NCBI RefSeq assembly: GCF_036271055.1
Contig: NZ_DATBBJ010000027.1
Coordinates: 1-64,000 of the forward strand
Length of the DNA stretch: 64,000 bases
Origin: Scandinavium sp036271055
Lineage (GTDB): Bacteria; Pseudomonadota; Gammaproteobacteria; Enterobacterales; Enterobacteriaceae
Reading direction: 5' to 3'
The notes beneath the pieces are model-generated. The model saw only the letters and a list, made by a program, of their open reading frames with translations. It made no database searches and was not told the DNA's origin. Made by a program: the position numbers and the translations under genes. The number at the start of each line of letters is the position of its first letter. Position 1 is the stretch's first letter. This document shows positions 8,756 to 19,000 of this stretch, in pieces.

Positions 8756-10148
8756 TGAGATCACCTTGTGAAATTAGCCATTGCTCTTCGATTTCGTAAT
8801 TTGCTGACTCATCCATTAAAACCCATTCCGGGGAGATATCATCCTGAATATTGTCACTCTGTTTCATCAGTTCTTTTATTGTGCACTGTGCCAGGCGAAA
8901 GCGGTCCGTTTCATTGAATGGGAATTTACTTAAAATATTTCTGATAACAGAAACGTTACTCACCGGCTTATTATCACTTAATGCCTTTTCAACAAACTCC
9001 CTTGCGAAACTCTCTAACTGAAACGCAGGCATCTCCCGCACCAATTCGTCATCATCATTATCATCTAGGAACAACGTATTATCCGCCGGAGGCGGCGGAG
9101 TGTCCCATTCACGTAATTGCATTAGCTTAACGGTCGAAGGTAATGCTAACGACCATGATGACCGACCAAACAACTCGATAGTACGATCGATTAAATACCC
9201 CAGATTAGCATTGGGATCTAACGCGATACGGATGCGTATACGGTCCAGCACGCTGCTAAAGAATCCGGATAAGTCCCTTAAGGAATGATTAGCGAATTCC
9301 CGAACATCTATTAATGAACCAAACAAAGAGGATAATGTATTTTTTAATCGCTGAGCTCCACCTTTTTGTACGACTGTATTTTGCAAAATTTCCAGTTGCA
9401 TTAATACCGCATCGGCACGGTTCATTACTAACATTCTCAAATCGTTGATCTGACCAGCCAGCGTACCTATTATTTCCAGAAGTTGCTGAATTTCTGTTTC
9501 CAGAGAAATACCAAATTCGGTTTGTATCTCGGAGCGCATTGAATGAAATTTAGAGATGAGGAATTCCTGATTTTTAAAAACGCCCGTCAGAAGATCCTTC
9601 AAGCTCGGTAAAAAAAGTTCTACCTTCGTCAACCATTCACTATCAGTATTTTTTTCTCGTTCGCTGGCGGCATTTAAACTGGACAGTTCCTGATCAATTC
9701 TCAGATAACGTTGGCTTAATGTTTCTTTATCCTCTAATTCATCAGATTGTTGGAAAGGTTTTAACAAATCATGTGCCAACTGAGTCAGACGATATGTTCC
9801 ACCCACGTCTGCGACCGACATTCCGGCCAGTGACAACAATCCTTGTTCCAGCGCTCGTTTCAGAAAGTTATTAACCCGAACATCAGAGGTATTAGGATCT
9901 TCATTTATTCTTTCATCAACATAACGGATGATGCTGTGACATGTCGTTTCATCGTAGCCGGATTGTACAAAGTGATGCTCACTATTCGATTCGACATCGG
10001 ACTCCTCCATACCCCACATCGCCATCGCCGCCAGGTAGCTAAACTCATTAGGAGTAAGATGCAAATTCGGCTGGTGTTTACTGATTTTTAACAGTATGCA
10101 GCTTAGTGGGCTAGTAAACTGCTGTGGTGTAGGTGCGACATTGTCCAT
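8748..10148 (-). CDS. jetA: Wadjet kleisin-like subunit JetA (MukF-like)
   Basis: This protein of 466 residues is largely helical, with an N-terminal winged-helix-like segment (residues 1-130), a central coiled-coil region and an acidic DDNDDDELV linker near residue 365 before a C-terminal domain, the layout of MukF/MksF-type kleisins. It is the first gene of jetABCD. The ATG at 10146-10148 has a perfect GAGGTGA ribosome-binding site eight bases upstream; the longer reading frame from GTG 10160 would start inside that site. Downstream, jetB overlaps its stop codon. Its role would be to close the JetC ring. Confidence 0.82.
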   Translation of the reverse strand: MDNVAPTPQQFTSPLSCILLKISKHQPNLHLTPNEFSYLAAMAMWGMEESDVESNSEHHFVQSGYDETTCHSIIRYVDERINEDPNTSDVRVNNFLKRALEQGLLSLAGMSVADVGGTYRLTQLAHDLLKPFQQSDELEDKETLSQRYLRIDQELSSLNAASEREKNTDSEWLTKVELFLPSLKDLLTGVFKNQEFLISKFHSMRSEIQTEFGISLETEIQQLLEIIGTLAGQINDLRMLVMNRADAVLMQLEILQNTVVQKGGAQRLKNTLSSLFGSLIDVREFANHSLRDLSGFFSSVLDRIRIRIALDPNANLGYLIDRTIELFGRSSWSLALPSTVKLMQLREWDTPPPPADNTLFLDDNDDDELVREMPAFQLESFAREFVEKALSDNKPVSNVSVIRNILSKFPFNETDRFRLAQCTIKELMKQSDNIQDDISPEWVLMDESANYEIEEQWLISQGDLND

Positions 10149-10287
10149 GATAAAGCTCACCTCGGCTTTTCTCGTTCATTATCTATGCTGTTATATCAGA
10201 TTAATAGCTAGAGATCCTTTTTTCTTGCTGAAACAGTGACATAAATTCAGCCTTCACCTCAAAACCACTGTAGAAATCGACAACAAC
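10149..10287 (-). promoter_or_regulatory. Gap between the 331-residue gene and jetA
   Basis: The 139 bases contain the jetA ribosome-binding site and AT-rich sequence (about 10,180-10,220) that could hold a separate jet promoter. There is no strong hairpin, so co-transcription of the upstream gene with jetABCD is also possible. No operator is evident. Confidence 0.35.
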
Positions 10288-11283
10288 TTAAGCTTCACCG
10301 CTATCCCGGTAAATCTCTCCACACAAGCGCAATTCCGGCGGCTTTGCCGGTGTAATAACCCCAATCCTGACGGGCAAAGAGCCCTCTTTTTGGCACTGTT
10401 TCTTGATAAGCTGCCAGTTTTCAGTTTCAGACTCCATGTGACTAATCAGGGAATCAAAGGCTCCATCGGCAACTTCTATTTTTAGTGGTTTTTCTTCTTC
10501 ACCGTCAGCGAGATTAGGCTCAGTCTCCTTCGACACCTCATTTTCCAGTCCAGAAAAACTATTTTTTAACTCTTCATAACTGCTTTCAGCAACTAAAGGT
10601 GAATGGAAAAACAACCCGCTAATGAAGATCGCTTCCATTACTTCATAGAAGGAAAAAGATGTTTCTCCATAAACAAAACGACCACGATCGATATTATTTA
10701 CCCCGGAGGCACTTTCTCTTAGCAACTCATCCTTCTGTAAGGTCATCAGCGTTTGTTTGTTGTAAAGGATCACTGGCAGATTTTTAATTTCGTGGACATT
10801 TTCGCTGAGGCTCCAGCGTTCTTTATCACCTTTGATAAAACCGGAAGCATCGCAGCTACTTTCAATATCAAATTCGCCAATGGGGATCCGCTCACGATTG
10901 AGCCAGGCTGTAAAATCCTCACCGTCTCTCATATCCTGATGCTGATATGCGCGGTAAACAGAGTTTCGGCGATCAATGCCAATCCACTCAAGATCCCATG
11001 TAGTGGGTTGGGATGGTTTTCTTATTTCGTCAATGTACGCTCCGACATCCCGATCCAAATAAGCGGTTAGCAGTTCCTTCCACGGCTCGATGGCAAAAAA
11101 GATATTCGCCAGCGTTGTTCTTTCTTCAATCAACACGGTATGACGAAAGAACCTGAGAAGAAAAAAGGGATCCGTATTTGAAATAGTTTTCTGGATTGAT
11201 AGCAACGGAAGTGCTGTTGTCTGATCGTAATCAGAGCGAAAGCGTAGTATTGAGTCCGAGCAGAAAATTAGTTGACCTTCCAT
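10288..11283 (-). CDS. Unrecognised 331-residue protein upstream of the Wadjet operon
   Basis: I do not recognise this gene. The protein is soluble and acidic, with no signal peptide or membrane segment, and has an acidic low-complexity stretch (about residues 240-265, including SKETEPNLADGEEEKP) separating a larger N-terminal domain from a short C-terminal one. The ATG at 11,281-11,283 has an AAGGGG ribosome-binding site about nine bases upstream. It is on the same strand as jetABCD, 139 bases upstream, and is the last gene before the island's attachment site. It could be a Wadjet accessory, an independent defence gene or island cargo. It is a hypothetical protein with normal coding character. 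Confidence 0.65.
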   Translation of the reverse strand: MEGQLIFCSDSILRFRSDYDQTTALPLLSIQKTISNTDPFFLLRFFRHTVLIEERTTLANIFFAIEPWKELLTAYLDRDVGAYIDEIRKPSQPTTWDLEWIGIDRRNSVYRAYQHQDMRDGEDFTAWLNRERIPIGEFDIESSCDASGFIKGDKERWSLSENVHEIKNLPVILYNKQTLMTLQKDELLRESASGVNNIDRGRFVYGETSFSFYEVMEAIFISGLFFHSPLVAESSYEELKNSFSGLENEVSKETEPNLADGEEEKPLKIEVADGAFDSLISHMESETENWQLIKKQCQKEGSLPVRIGVITPAKPPELRLCGEIYRDSGEA

Positions 11284-11507
11284 TATTTATCTGGCCCCTT
11301 GTGCTGTGTAGTCATCTTGAGGACGTTATCCAAGATTGGCTCAGTATACCCCTTTGCCTCCTGTCTGAGTATGCAACAGAGATAGCGTTGATAACTCGCA
11401 TACAGCAGTGAAAAGTCAGGAAAAAATTGGTGGTCATTCTGGTGGTCTTGACAATCCCAACTTTTAGGTTTAGCTTACCAATCAGCCAGTTAATGGCTAT
11501 GGCGATC
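11284..11507. other. Non-coding right margin of the island
   Basis: These 224 bases lie between the start of the last island gene and the attachment repeat. I see no convincing gene; the short reading frames on both strands have no ribosome-binding sites or recognisable products. The stretch must contain the promoter for the minus-strand 331-residue gene at its left side, but I cannot fix its elements. Confidence 0.4.
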
Positions 11508-11528
11508 CCAGTCAGAGGAGCCATATTT
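11508..11528 (+). repeat. Attachment-site repeat: copy of the tRNA-Asn 3' end
   Basis: The 21 bases are identical to the last 17 bases of tRNA-Asn (including CCA) plus the next four, as seen at the intact tRNA-Asn gene at 38,536-38,556. The preceding bases do not continue the tRNA, so this is not a gene but the duplicated 3' end left by site-specific integration. The orientation says that the intact tRNA-Asn and usually the integrase gene lie left of the window. It marks the right border of the Wadjet-bearing island. Asn tRNA genes are known targets of the P4-type integrases of high-pathogenicity islands and related elements. Confidence 0.85.
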
Positions 11529-11569
11529 TAGTTTGTTGATGCTTCATTATTCGACAAGCAGCATGAATT

Positions 11570-11601
11570 AAAAAAGCCTGACAGCGATGTCAGGCTTTTT
11601 T
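11570..11601 (-). terminator. Bidirectional terminator after the DUF2254 gene
   Basis: A nine-base perfect stem (AGCCTGACA / TGTCAGGCT) with a four-base loop is flanked by A- and T-runs on both sides. It lies 31 bases after the stop of the minus-strand DUF2254 gene and would also stop transcription coming out of the island. Confidence 0.8.
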
Positions 11602-11632
11602 GCATCTGTAGCTTAGGGCGTTTCCTGTCTCG

Positions 11633-12880
11633 TCAGCGCAGTAAGCCCGTCTCCTTGATCCACGTCGTGATACGTTGTCTGTCCGGCGGCGACTCCATTT
11701 TCGTTTCGGCCCACGCCAGGATTATGACCAGATATCGCCGTGCATCTGCTGCAAACTCCTCCGGGTTCAATTGCGCCAAAGCCTGTAGACTTTTCGCCAA
11801 ACGCATTTGCACTTCAATAAGCGCGGCCCCATCTCGGGCGATAGGATTAAAGATATCGTCAAACAAATCTGCGGTCAGCAGCGGTTTCACAAAGACCTGA
11901 GGATAAAGCACCTCTGCGCCATCTGTTTTTTTCTCTCCGCATATAGCCAGTAACCTGACCGCGCGCCCGGTAACATCAATTGCCGTACCTGGGTCGTTTA
12001 CCGCGGGCGACAATGCACGCGAGGCGATTTCTGCCAGGACGGATAACCCAAAACGGGGGTCCTGATCGAACGAGCGTTCCGCATGAATGGTGATCGCATC
12101 GAGAATCGGGGAAGTTTCAATGTCATCACGAGCGGGAGTAAGCCAGACAATCGCCTGCGCTGGATGGATAAAAGCGCCGATCTGGCAGGGTAAATAGAGC
12201 TGAACGTCCTTATCCACGGCGAACTCATTGAGCATTGCCACGTCAATATTCTGGATATAGCCGATCTCCGCAGGATAGAGAGGAAGCGCGTCTTTGGGTG
12301 GTGCCGTCCATAGATTCCCGCCCATGTAGGGCACGTTTACCCTGTTCTCTAATGCGCTGCGCGTGGCTTCCTCCACTCGTAAGGTTGTCTCACCTACCCG
12401 GCCCAGCAATGACAAATGCTGGATCCAACGCAGCAGCATGATAATCATCAACGTGATAACAACCAGCGTGGTAATAAACAGCACCACCCGCCCCTGTTCG
12501 CCATAGGCGCCCATACTGCGTGCAACAATCCCCACGAGGCTGAACAGAAACGAGCCGATAAATGTCGCCAGTACATTCTGGGTGACAGAATCTTCCATCA
12601 TCAACCGTGTGGCGCGAGGTGTGACGCTCGTACTTGCCGAACTGTACGCTGACACCATGATGCTCAGCGAGAATGTCGTTACCGCCAGCATGCTGGAAGC
12701 CAGGATATTGAGAATATTATCGACGGCTTCTGCTCCCACAATCCCGCCGACGCTTGCAGGAATGAAGGGTTTCAGAGCGATTGAACTTAATGCGGAGAGC
12801 ACGGCCAGCACCGCGAATAAACTAATGCGAAACCATAACTGACGTGTGAGCTGATTAAACAGCCATTGCCATTTTGACAT
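11633..12880 (-). CDS. DUF2254 family inner-membrane protein
   Basis: The 415-residue protein has four strongly hydrophobic segments in its N-terminal ~160 residues (about 16-36, 58-78, 105-125 and 132-152) and a soluble C-terminal half, matching the DUF2254 family of predicted membrane proteins. Typical features are the stretch STSVTPRATR after the second segment and SRALSPAVNDPGTA in the C-terminal domain. The function of the family is not known to me. The gene stands alone, follows the autotransporter on the same strand after a 134-base gap, and ends in a clear terminator. Confidence 0.85.
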   Translation of the reverse strand: MSKWQWLFNQLTRQLWFRISLFAVLAVLSALSSIALKPFIPASVGGIVGAEAVDNILNILASSMLAVTTFSLSIMVSAYSSASTSVTPRATRLMMEDSVTQNVLATFIGSFLFSLVGIVARSMGAYGEQGRVVLFITTLVVITLMIIMLLRWIQHLSLLGRVGETTLRVEEATRSALENRVNVPYMGGNLWTAPPKDALPLYPAEIGYIQNIDVAMLNEFAVDKDVQLYLPCQIGAFIHPAQAIVWLTPARDDIETSPILDAITIHAERSFDQDPRFGLSVLAEIASRALSPAVNDPGTAIDVTGRAVRLLAICGEKKTDGAEVLYPQVFVKPLLTADLFDDIFNPIARDGAALIEVQMRLAKSLQALAQLNPEEFAADARRYLVIILAWAETKMESPPDRQRITTWIKETGLLR

Positions 12881-13014
12881 GCTTTACGATCCTGTATTGC
12901 TTCACTATTCAGCCGAGAAAAGACCAGCTCTGGGTTTTTGCTTTAAGGATAGCTTGTCACAGTTTTGAGGAAAGCAGCAGCCCGGATGCCAGGCCGCTGC
13001 TATTTACGGGGAGG

Positions 13015-16000
13015 TTAGAAGCGGATTTTCATGCCTAAAGAGGCAGACATATCTGCGTCAATCTCGATGCTGCCGCCCGTGCTCCAGGTTTTGGTCACTT
13101 CGGTATACGCTGAAACATCTGGCGTAAACTCCCATGTCGCACCCAAACCGGCCTCTACGGCACTGTAATCCTGGCTGGTTTTCATTTCGGTTTTGCTGGA
13201 ACCGTTCGCGCTGTTGCTCCAGGTCACGGTGTCCTGACCACCAGTCAACCCTTGCCAGTAGTTCACACGGGCATACGGTCGGATGTTGCCATTATCGGTT
13301 TTCACATCCACAGCCAGTCGGCCACCCACACGCCCGATCAACGCCACATCGCTGTCAATCTTCACACGGGATTTCGCACTGTCGCTCAAGGTGACGGCAC
13401 CAAAATCACTGTACTGATAAATCAGCTGCGCCTGCGGTTCCAGCATCCATTTGCTGTCACCAAGATACCATGGTTTACCCACTTCAACGGAACCGGCAAA
13501 ACTGCTGCCATCCAGTTGCGTGGTTTCGTTGTCCGCATAATTGCGCAGGTCAGCCGAGTGATAGCCGTACTGCAACACGTTATCAACGTAAAGGCCGTTG
13601 GTATCGGTCCAGGTGGCGTAGCCCCCGAGATAGGTAGAGAACGTCGAGTTGTAACCCGCGCCGCCACGCATGCCGGTGAAGCCATTCATTTGCGCATCGG
13701 TATCCATAAAGGTGGTATAGAACCCGGCACGCCATTTTTCGTTATGCCACAGGTCAAAGCCCATCTGCATACCGTTGTAGTTCGCACTGGTGGTCGTACC
13801 TGTCGCATCATCCAGTTTCTGATCGACGGACTTAACGATATAGCGCGCCCAGAAGCGTTCTTCATCGTTCACAGGTTTCGTTTTGCCTGCGTCCAGTTCA
13901 TCGCCCACACGCAGATGCAACGTGCCGAGTACCGCGAGGTCAGCCTGACGGATGGTCGTGGCGATGGAATCAAAACCAGGCACATCCGGACGGTAACCCG
14001 CACGCAGATACCAGTCCTCACCCTGCCCCTGAGCATCCCCTGCGAACAACTGGTATTCCCACGCGCCAGCCATTACCGCGTCAGCACCGAGAGTAAAGGC
14101 GTCTTTCGAGGTTTGCGCGGTCGTTGTTGCACCATTTTCTGCTTGTACGACTTTAATGCCGTCGCCAACGGTCGGCTCGCCTAGGTGGCTGGCATCAATA
14201 TCAAGCCAGGTCACACCCGCGACATCGCCGCCATCAATCACCAGGCGGTCAGAAACACCGACGCTCTGGCGTTGGGCGCTCAGGGCTATAGTGCCGTCCA
14301 GACCGGTATAATCACCGTGGACTGTCAGAGCGTTACCAATCTGATCGCCGCGCAGATTAACGGTTCCCTGGTTGCTGAGGTTAGCCACTTCCTGGTTGTA
14401 GCCGCTTGTCGCCAGCGTACCGTTCATGCTCACCACGTGGTCTGATGCAGCGCTGAAGCTATTTTCGGATGCCGCTTTCAGCGTACCGTTTTCCACCAGC
14501 GTAATGCCGCTCCAGCTGTTTTCGCCATTCAGAGACGTCGTGCCGGTGCCTTTCTGCCACACCTGACCTTCGCCTGAGATATCGCCATTCAACGTGAAGC
14601 TGTCACTGCGGTTCAGGGCCAGCATGCTGTCATCCACAATATCGCCGGTTACGCTACCGCCAGTGCCGCCGTTACCCAATTCAAGCGTACCTTGCTCAAT
14701 CCAGGTGGTTCCGGCAAACGTGCTGTCCTGCGTCAGCGTCAGTGTCCCGTCGCCAAACTTATGCAGATCGCCTTCGCCCGTCACCTTGTTGAGCAGCGAA
14801 ATGTCATGACCATAGGTATCAATCGCCCCGCCGCCGTTCGCCAGTTTCACTTCGCGAGAAGTATTGAAGGCTTCTGCATAGCGCAACACACCCCCGCGCA
14901 GCGTGATCGCGCTGTCTGCGGCCCCCAAATTGTTATCGCTGGAAACTTGCAGTACACCACCGCTTACCGCAGTGCCGCCTGCGTAGGTGTTGTCGCCATT
15001 GAGGACAAGCGTACCCGCATCGGTTTTACGCAAGCCACCTTCACCCGCAATCACCGAGTTAATGGTGGTGGTGTAGTCGATTCCGTCGCTTGAGCCATCA
15101 CCAACGCGCAACTGCGTATCTGCGTTGTGAATGGTCAATACGCCATCGTTGATAACATAACCATCAACCAGGAATTGCGCGCCGCCCATAAAGACTTCGC
15201 CGAGGCTGTTATCGACCGTGACGTTACCCGCTTCGCCGCCAAAGATTGCGTATGAGCCATCGCTGTATGGCGCATTGATTTTGCCATCCGGATCGGTCTG
15301 ATCGGTGGTCCAGTTGTCGTTACCGTGGCTGTTCTGCCAGATACCGTCGCCGCCGTCCATCTGACTGTTATTTTTCAGTTCGCCTTTGTCACCGCCCGCG
15401 CCATCCCAGAAACGCAGGGTATAACCGGTACGGTTGATCAGGTTGACCTGATTGTCGATCGACGTTTGAACATACAGATCGTCAGCCGCTTCTGGCGCGA
15501 CGCCAATGTCCATCAAGCCATTAGTTAGCTCACCGTCGTAATTAAAGATGCGGTAGATACCGACATCAAAATTACCGCCATCGGTTTCGGTGATATTCAG
15601 TTTGCCGTCAAGATTCAGGTCGCCTTTAACGGATATGACGTCGTTCATCAGGCCGCCTGGGTGATAGGCCTGACCCAACTGGAAATCAATCTGTGAATTG
15701 TCATTCAGCGTCAGGTCGCCGTTAATGGTCAGCTCACCGACACCCGTCATGCTGTCGCCTGCGGTGATGTGACCATTGTTGGCAACAAGGACATCACCGC
15801 CGATCACGCCCATCCCGCCGAGCGTCGCGTTAGCATCGACGGTAGTATTACCCGTTGCAGCCTGTTGATTACCGTTGATAAACAGTGAGCCCTGCTTAAC
15901 CGATGTAGTGCCGGTCCAGCTGTTATCGCCGCTCAGAATCAACGACCCAGTCCCGGTTTTCACCAGATTGCCGCCGTCACCGCTGATGAGGCCAGTGATA

Positions 16001-19000
16001 GTGTCGATGTTACCCAGCGCGCCTTCTTCAAGCGTCGCGGCACCCAGTTCAACATTGCCTGCGCCCGAGAGAGAACCGATCGCGGTATAACCGTTGGAAG
16101 CACTGAGATCGACAAGTGCATCGGCTTTATTGTTGATGATTGCGCTACGTGCTTGTGCATCATCAGCGAAAGTCACTAAACCTGAGTTATCAACGCCAGC
16201 CTTGCCTGCATCAGCGTTCTCACGCAACGCCAGTTCGGAATTGCTGTCCGTCAGGATATAGCTGTTGCCGCCCTGACTATTACCACTAAATTCAGCCAGG
16301 CTTCCATTGGTAAGTTCAATCACGCTGCTTTCTGCACGCGCACTATCCTGGAATTTAACTGTGGCATCATCCGCAAGGAACCTGTGCTGCTCGGTACTCG
16401 CACTGTTGTTGAAGCTCAGGGTCGCATCATCAGTGATATAAATGTTGGATCCCGCATTGCCCAGTGCGCCAGTGACATTCGCGTTAACGGTTAATGTGCC
16501 ATTCCCGTCCTTACCGAAGATCCCGGTATCGCCCTGATAGGTGTTGCGGGTGTTGATGTCCAGCACACCGTTGCCGTCGCTGGTATCACCGTCAAGACCG
16601 GTTCCTTCGGAGGTGTCGGTAATGGTCAGTGGGCCGTTGCCGCCGATGATACTGTCATTCGCGCGGGTAAGCGGATTCCCCATCGTTAAGGTATGACCGA
16701 ACACATCCAGGGTGCCGCCATATTTGGCATCCGGGCCATCAGGAACGGCAGTACCTTGGCGCTCACCATCAAGGAACATTTTGCGATCAAAGGTCATATC
16801 GGCTCCGGCCTGGAAGGCCGCGCCGTTTGCCAGCGTCAGTGAGGTTCCAGCGTCGCCCAGGCTGCTGTCTTTAGAGACCTGAAGCGCGCCACTCCACACT
16901 TCAATGCCGCCAGTGATATGGTTATCGCCGTTGAGAATCAAACGACCATCGTCGGTTTTCAGTAGGCGAACAGTACGACTCTCCAGCTCATCCTGACGCA
17001 GGTTGACGTCGATGGAGGCGGTGATTTCTTCACCCGGAATATAGTTCCCGAGGCCAACGCGGATAACATGATAGGTATCGGCGGCGGTTTCGCCTTCGGC
17101 TGTCCAGTTGTTTTCCGGGGTAGGAACCGGGGCCGGGTACTCCTGCGTCACCGTCCCCATAAAGTAGAGTGATGAATCGCTATCAGTAGTGAATTTGTAA
17201 CCATCGACCGCGAACTGCATCCCGGACTCGATCACTCGTCCGCTGGAACCATCGATATTGACCTCACCGGCTGTACCCGCAAAGATTGCAAACGCCGTCG
17301 GTGCCCAAGGGGCGTTACCGCCGTTGACGTATTTCGTCCAGTTATTGGTCGGCGTCAGTTCGGTCGAACGCCATACGCCGTCGCCGCCGTCGATCTTGCC
17401 GTTGTCCTGAGCCCCCGCATTATCGCCATCCCACCATTGCAGTTCTTGCGCTGGATTGACGAAGTTGAGCACCAGGTTCACCTGGCCGTCGACATCGGTC
17501 TGAATACGGTATGCTGATTCTGGGTCATGAGGCGGTAATACCCCGATATCCATGGTGTTGTCGGTTAACTTACCGTCGTAGCTGATCAGACGGTAAACCC
17601 CTGGAAGGAAGCTGCCGTCTTCACTTAGCTTCACGTTGACTTCGCCATCCAGGGTTAAATCGCCTTTTACGATGACCAGATCGTTAAACGAACCACCCGG
17701 CGTATAGTGCTGCCCAAGCTGCCATTGGCTGTCGGTGCCTTCACTCAGATGCAAATCGCCGTTGATGGTCAACGTGCCTGCACCGTTATCGCCAGGCGTT
17801 AATACCGTGCTGGCATTGTCTTTAAACCAAACATCGCCGCCAATCGTACCGTAACCGCCGAGTCCACCGTTGTTAACCGTGGTGGTGCCGTGCCCTACCT
17901 GGTCGCCATTTATCAGCAGCGTACCGCCGTTAACGGTAGTAGTCCCGGCGTAAGTATTATTCCCGCCCAGACGCGTTGTGCCTTCCCCGTTTTGCACGAA
18001 AGCACCGCTGCCTGAAATCACGCCGTTAAGCGCAACATCATCTGAACCTGCTGCACGATCCACGGCAAGTACGCCGTCATCGGTAATATTGGTGACGTCT
18101 GACAAGCTACCCGTCATACCGCCATCACCCAGGCTCAGAGTGCTTCCGTTACCAATATTCGTGTCGCCAGTGTAGGTGTTATCCTTGACTAAATACGTCG
18201 TGCCACCGCCGATTCGTTCCATTCCACCGGAGCCGCTGATTACGCCTGCATAAGTCTGTGAATTGCTGCCATCGAAGGAGATCAGGCTGTTGCCGGTCGT
18301 GGCGATATCGTAATTATGGATGGTCGCTTCATCGCCAACTTTAACGCTGTTACCACTGCGCAACGTCGCGCCATTGTTAACATTGATTTCTGGTGTGCCG
18401 GAAAGCAGCAGGTCATCCACAACGGTAATATCGGTGTTTGCGCCGTCGAGAGTCAGTGAACTCCAGCCGCTGCCAACGTTGGTGCCTTTGGCCAGATCAT
18501 CAGCGCTGAAATCGCCAATTTTTGCGGTGGTGTTGTTAAAGGTCAGCGCGCTGTTGCTGCCATTTTCGGTGAGCACATGGCCGAGATTATCAAGTTTAAC
18601 CGCACCGAATGTCGCGCTGTCGTTACCGTCGCCACCAGTGAAATCGACATTACCGTTGTAGCTGCCACCCGTGTAGGTGAAGCTGTCTGCTCCGTTACCC
18701 ATCTGGACATCGCCAGTGCTGTTCGCGCCGGTAATCGACACTGCATCGTTGCCGTCGCCCATCGTCATCAGACCGGCTTGCGTGCCGCCTTTCAGATTGA
18801 GGGTGTTGTTGCCATCAGCCAGATTGATTTGCCCGATAATCTGACCGCCGTTATGCGTCACGGAATCATTGCCGCTGCCCATCGCAATGGCGATGGCATC
18901 AGCGCTGGCAGCGTTCAGATTGCCCGAGTTGGTGAGTGTGTTGTTAGTGGTGCCTGTCGCGTCGAGCAGAATCGCGCTCTGACTCGCAGTAGACAGCGTG

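Noticed and set aside
3402..10148. Housekeeping mukFEB condensin operon
   Set aside because: The fourth gene encodes a TOPRIM protein, smtA is missing and the genes lie on an island, so this is the Wadjet relative and not MukBEF.
11312..11524. 70-codon minus-strand frame at the island border
   Set aside because: It has no recognisable product or ribosome-binding site and runs through the tRNA-derived repeat; treated as non-coding.
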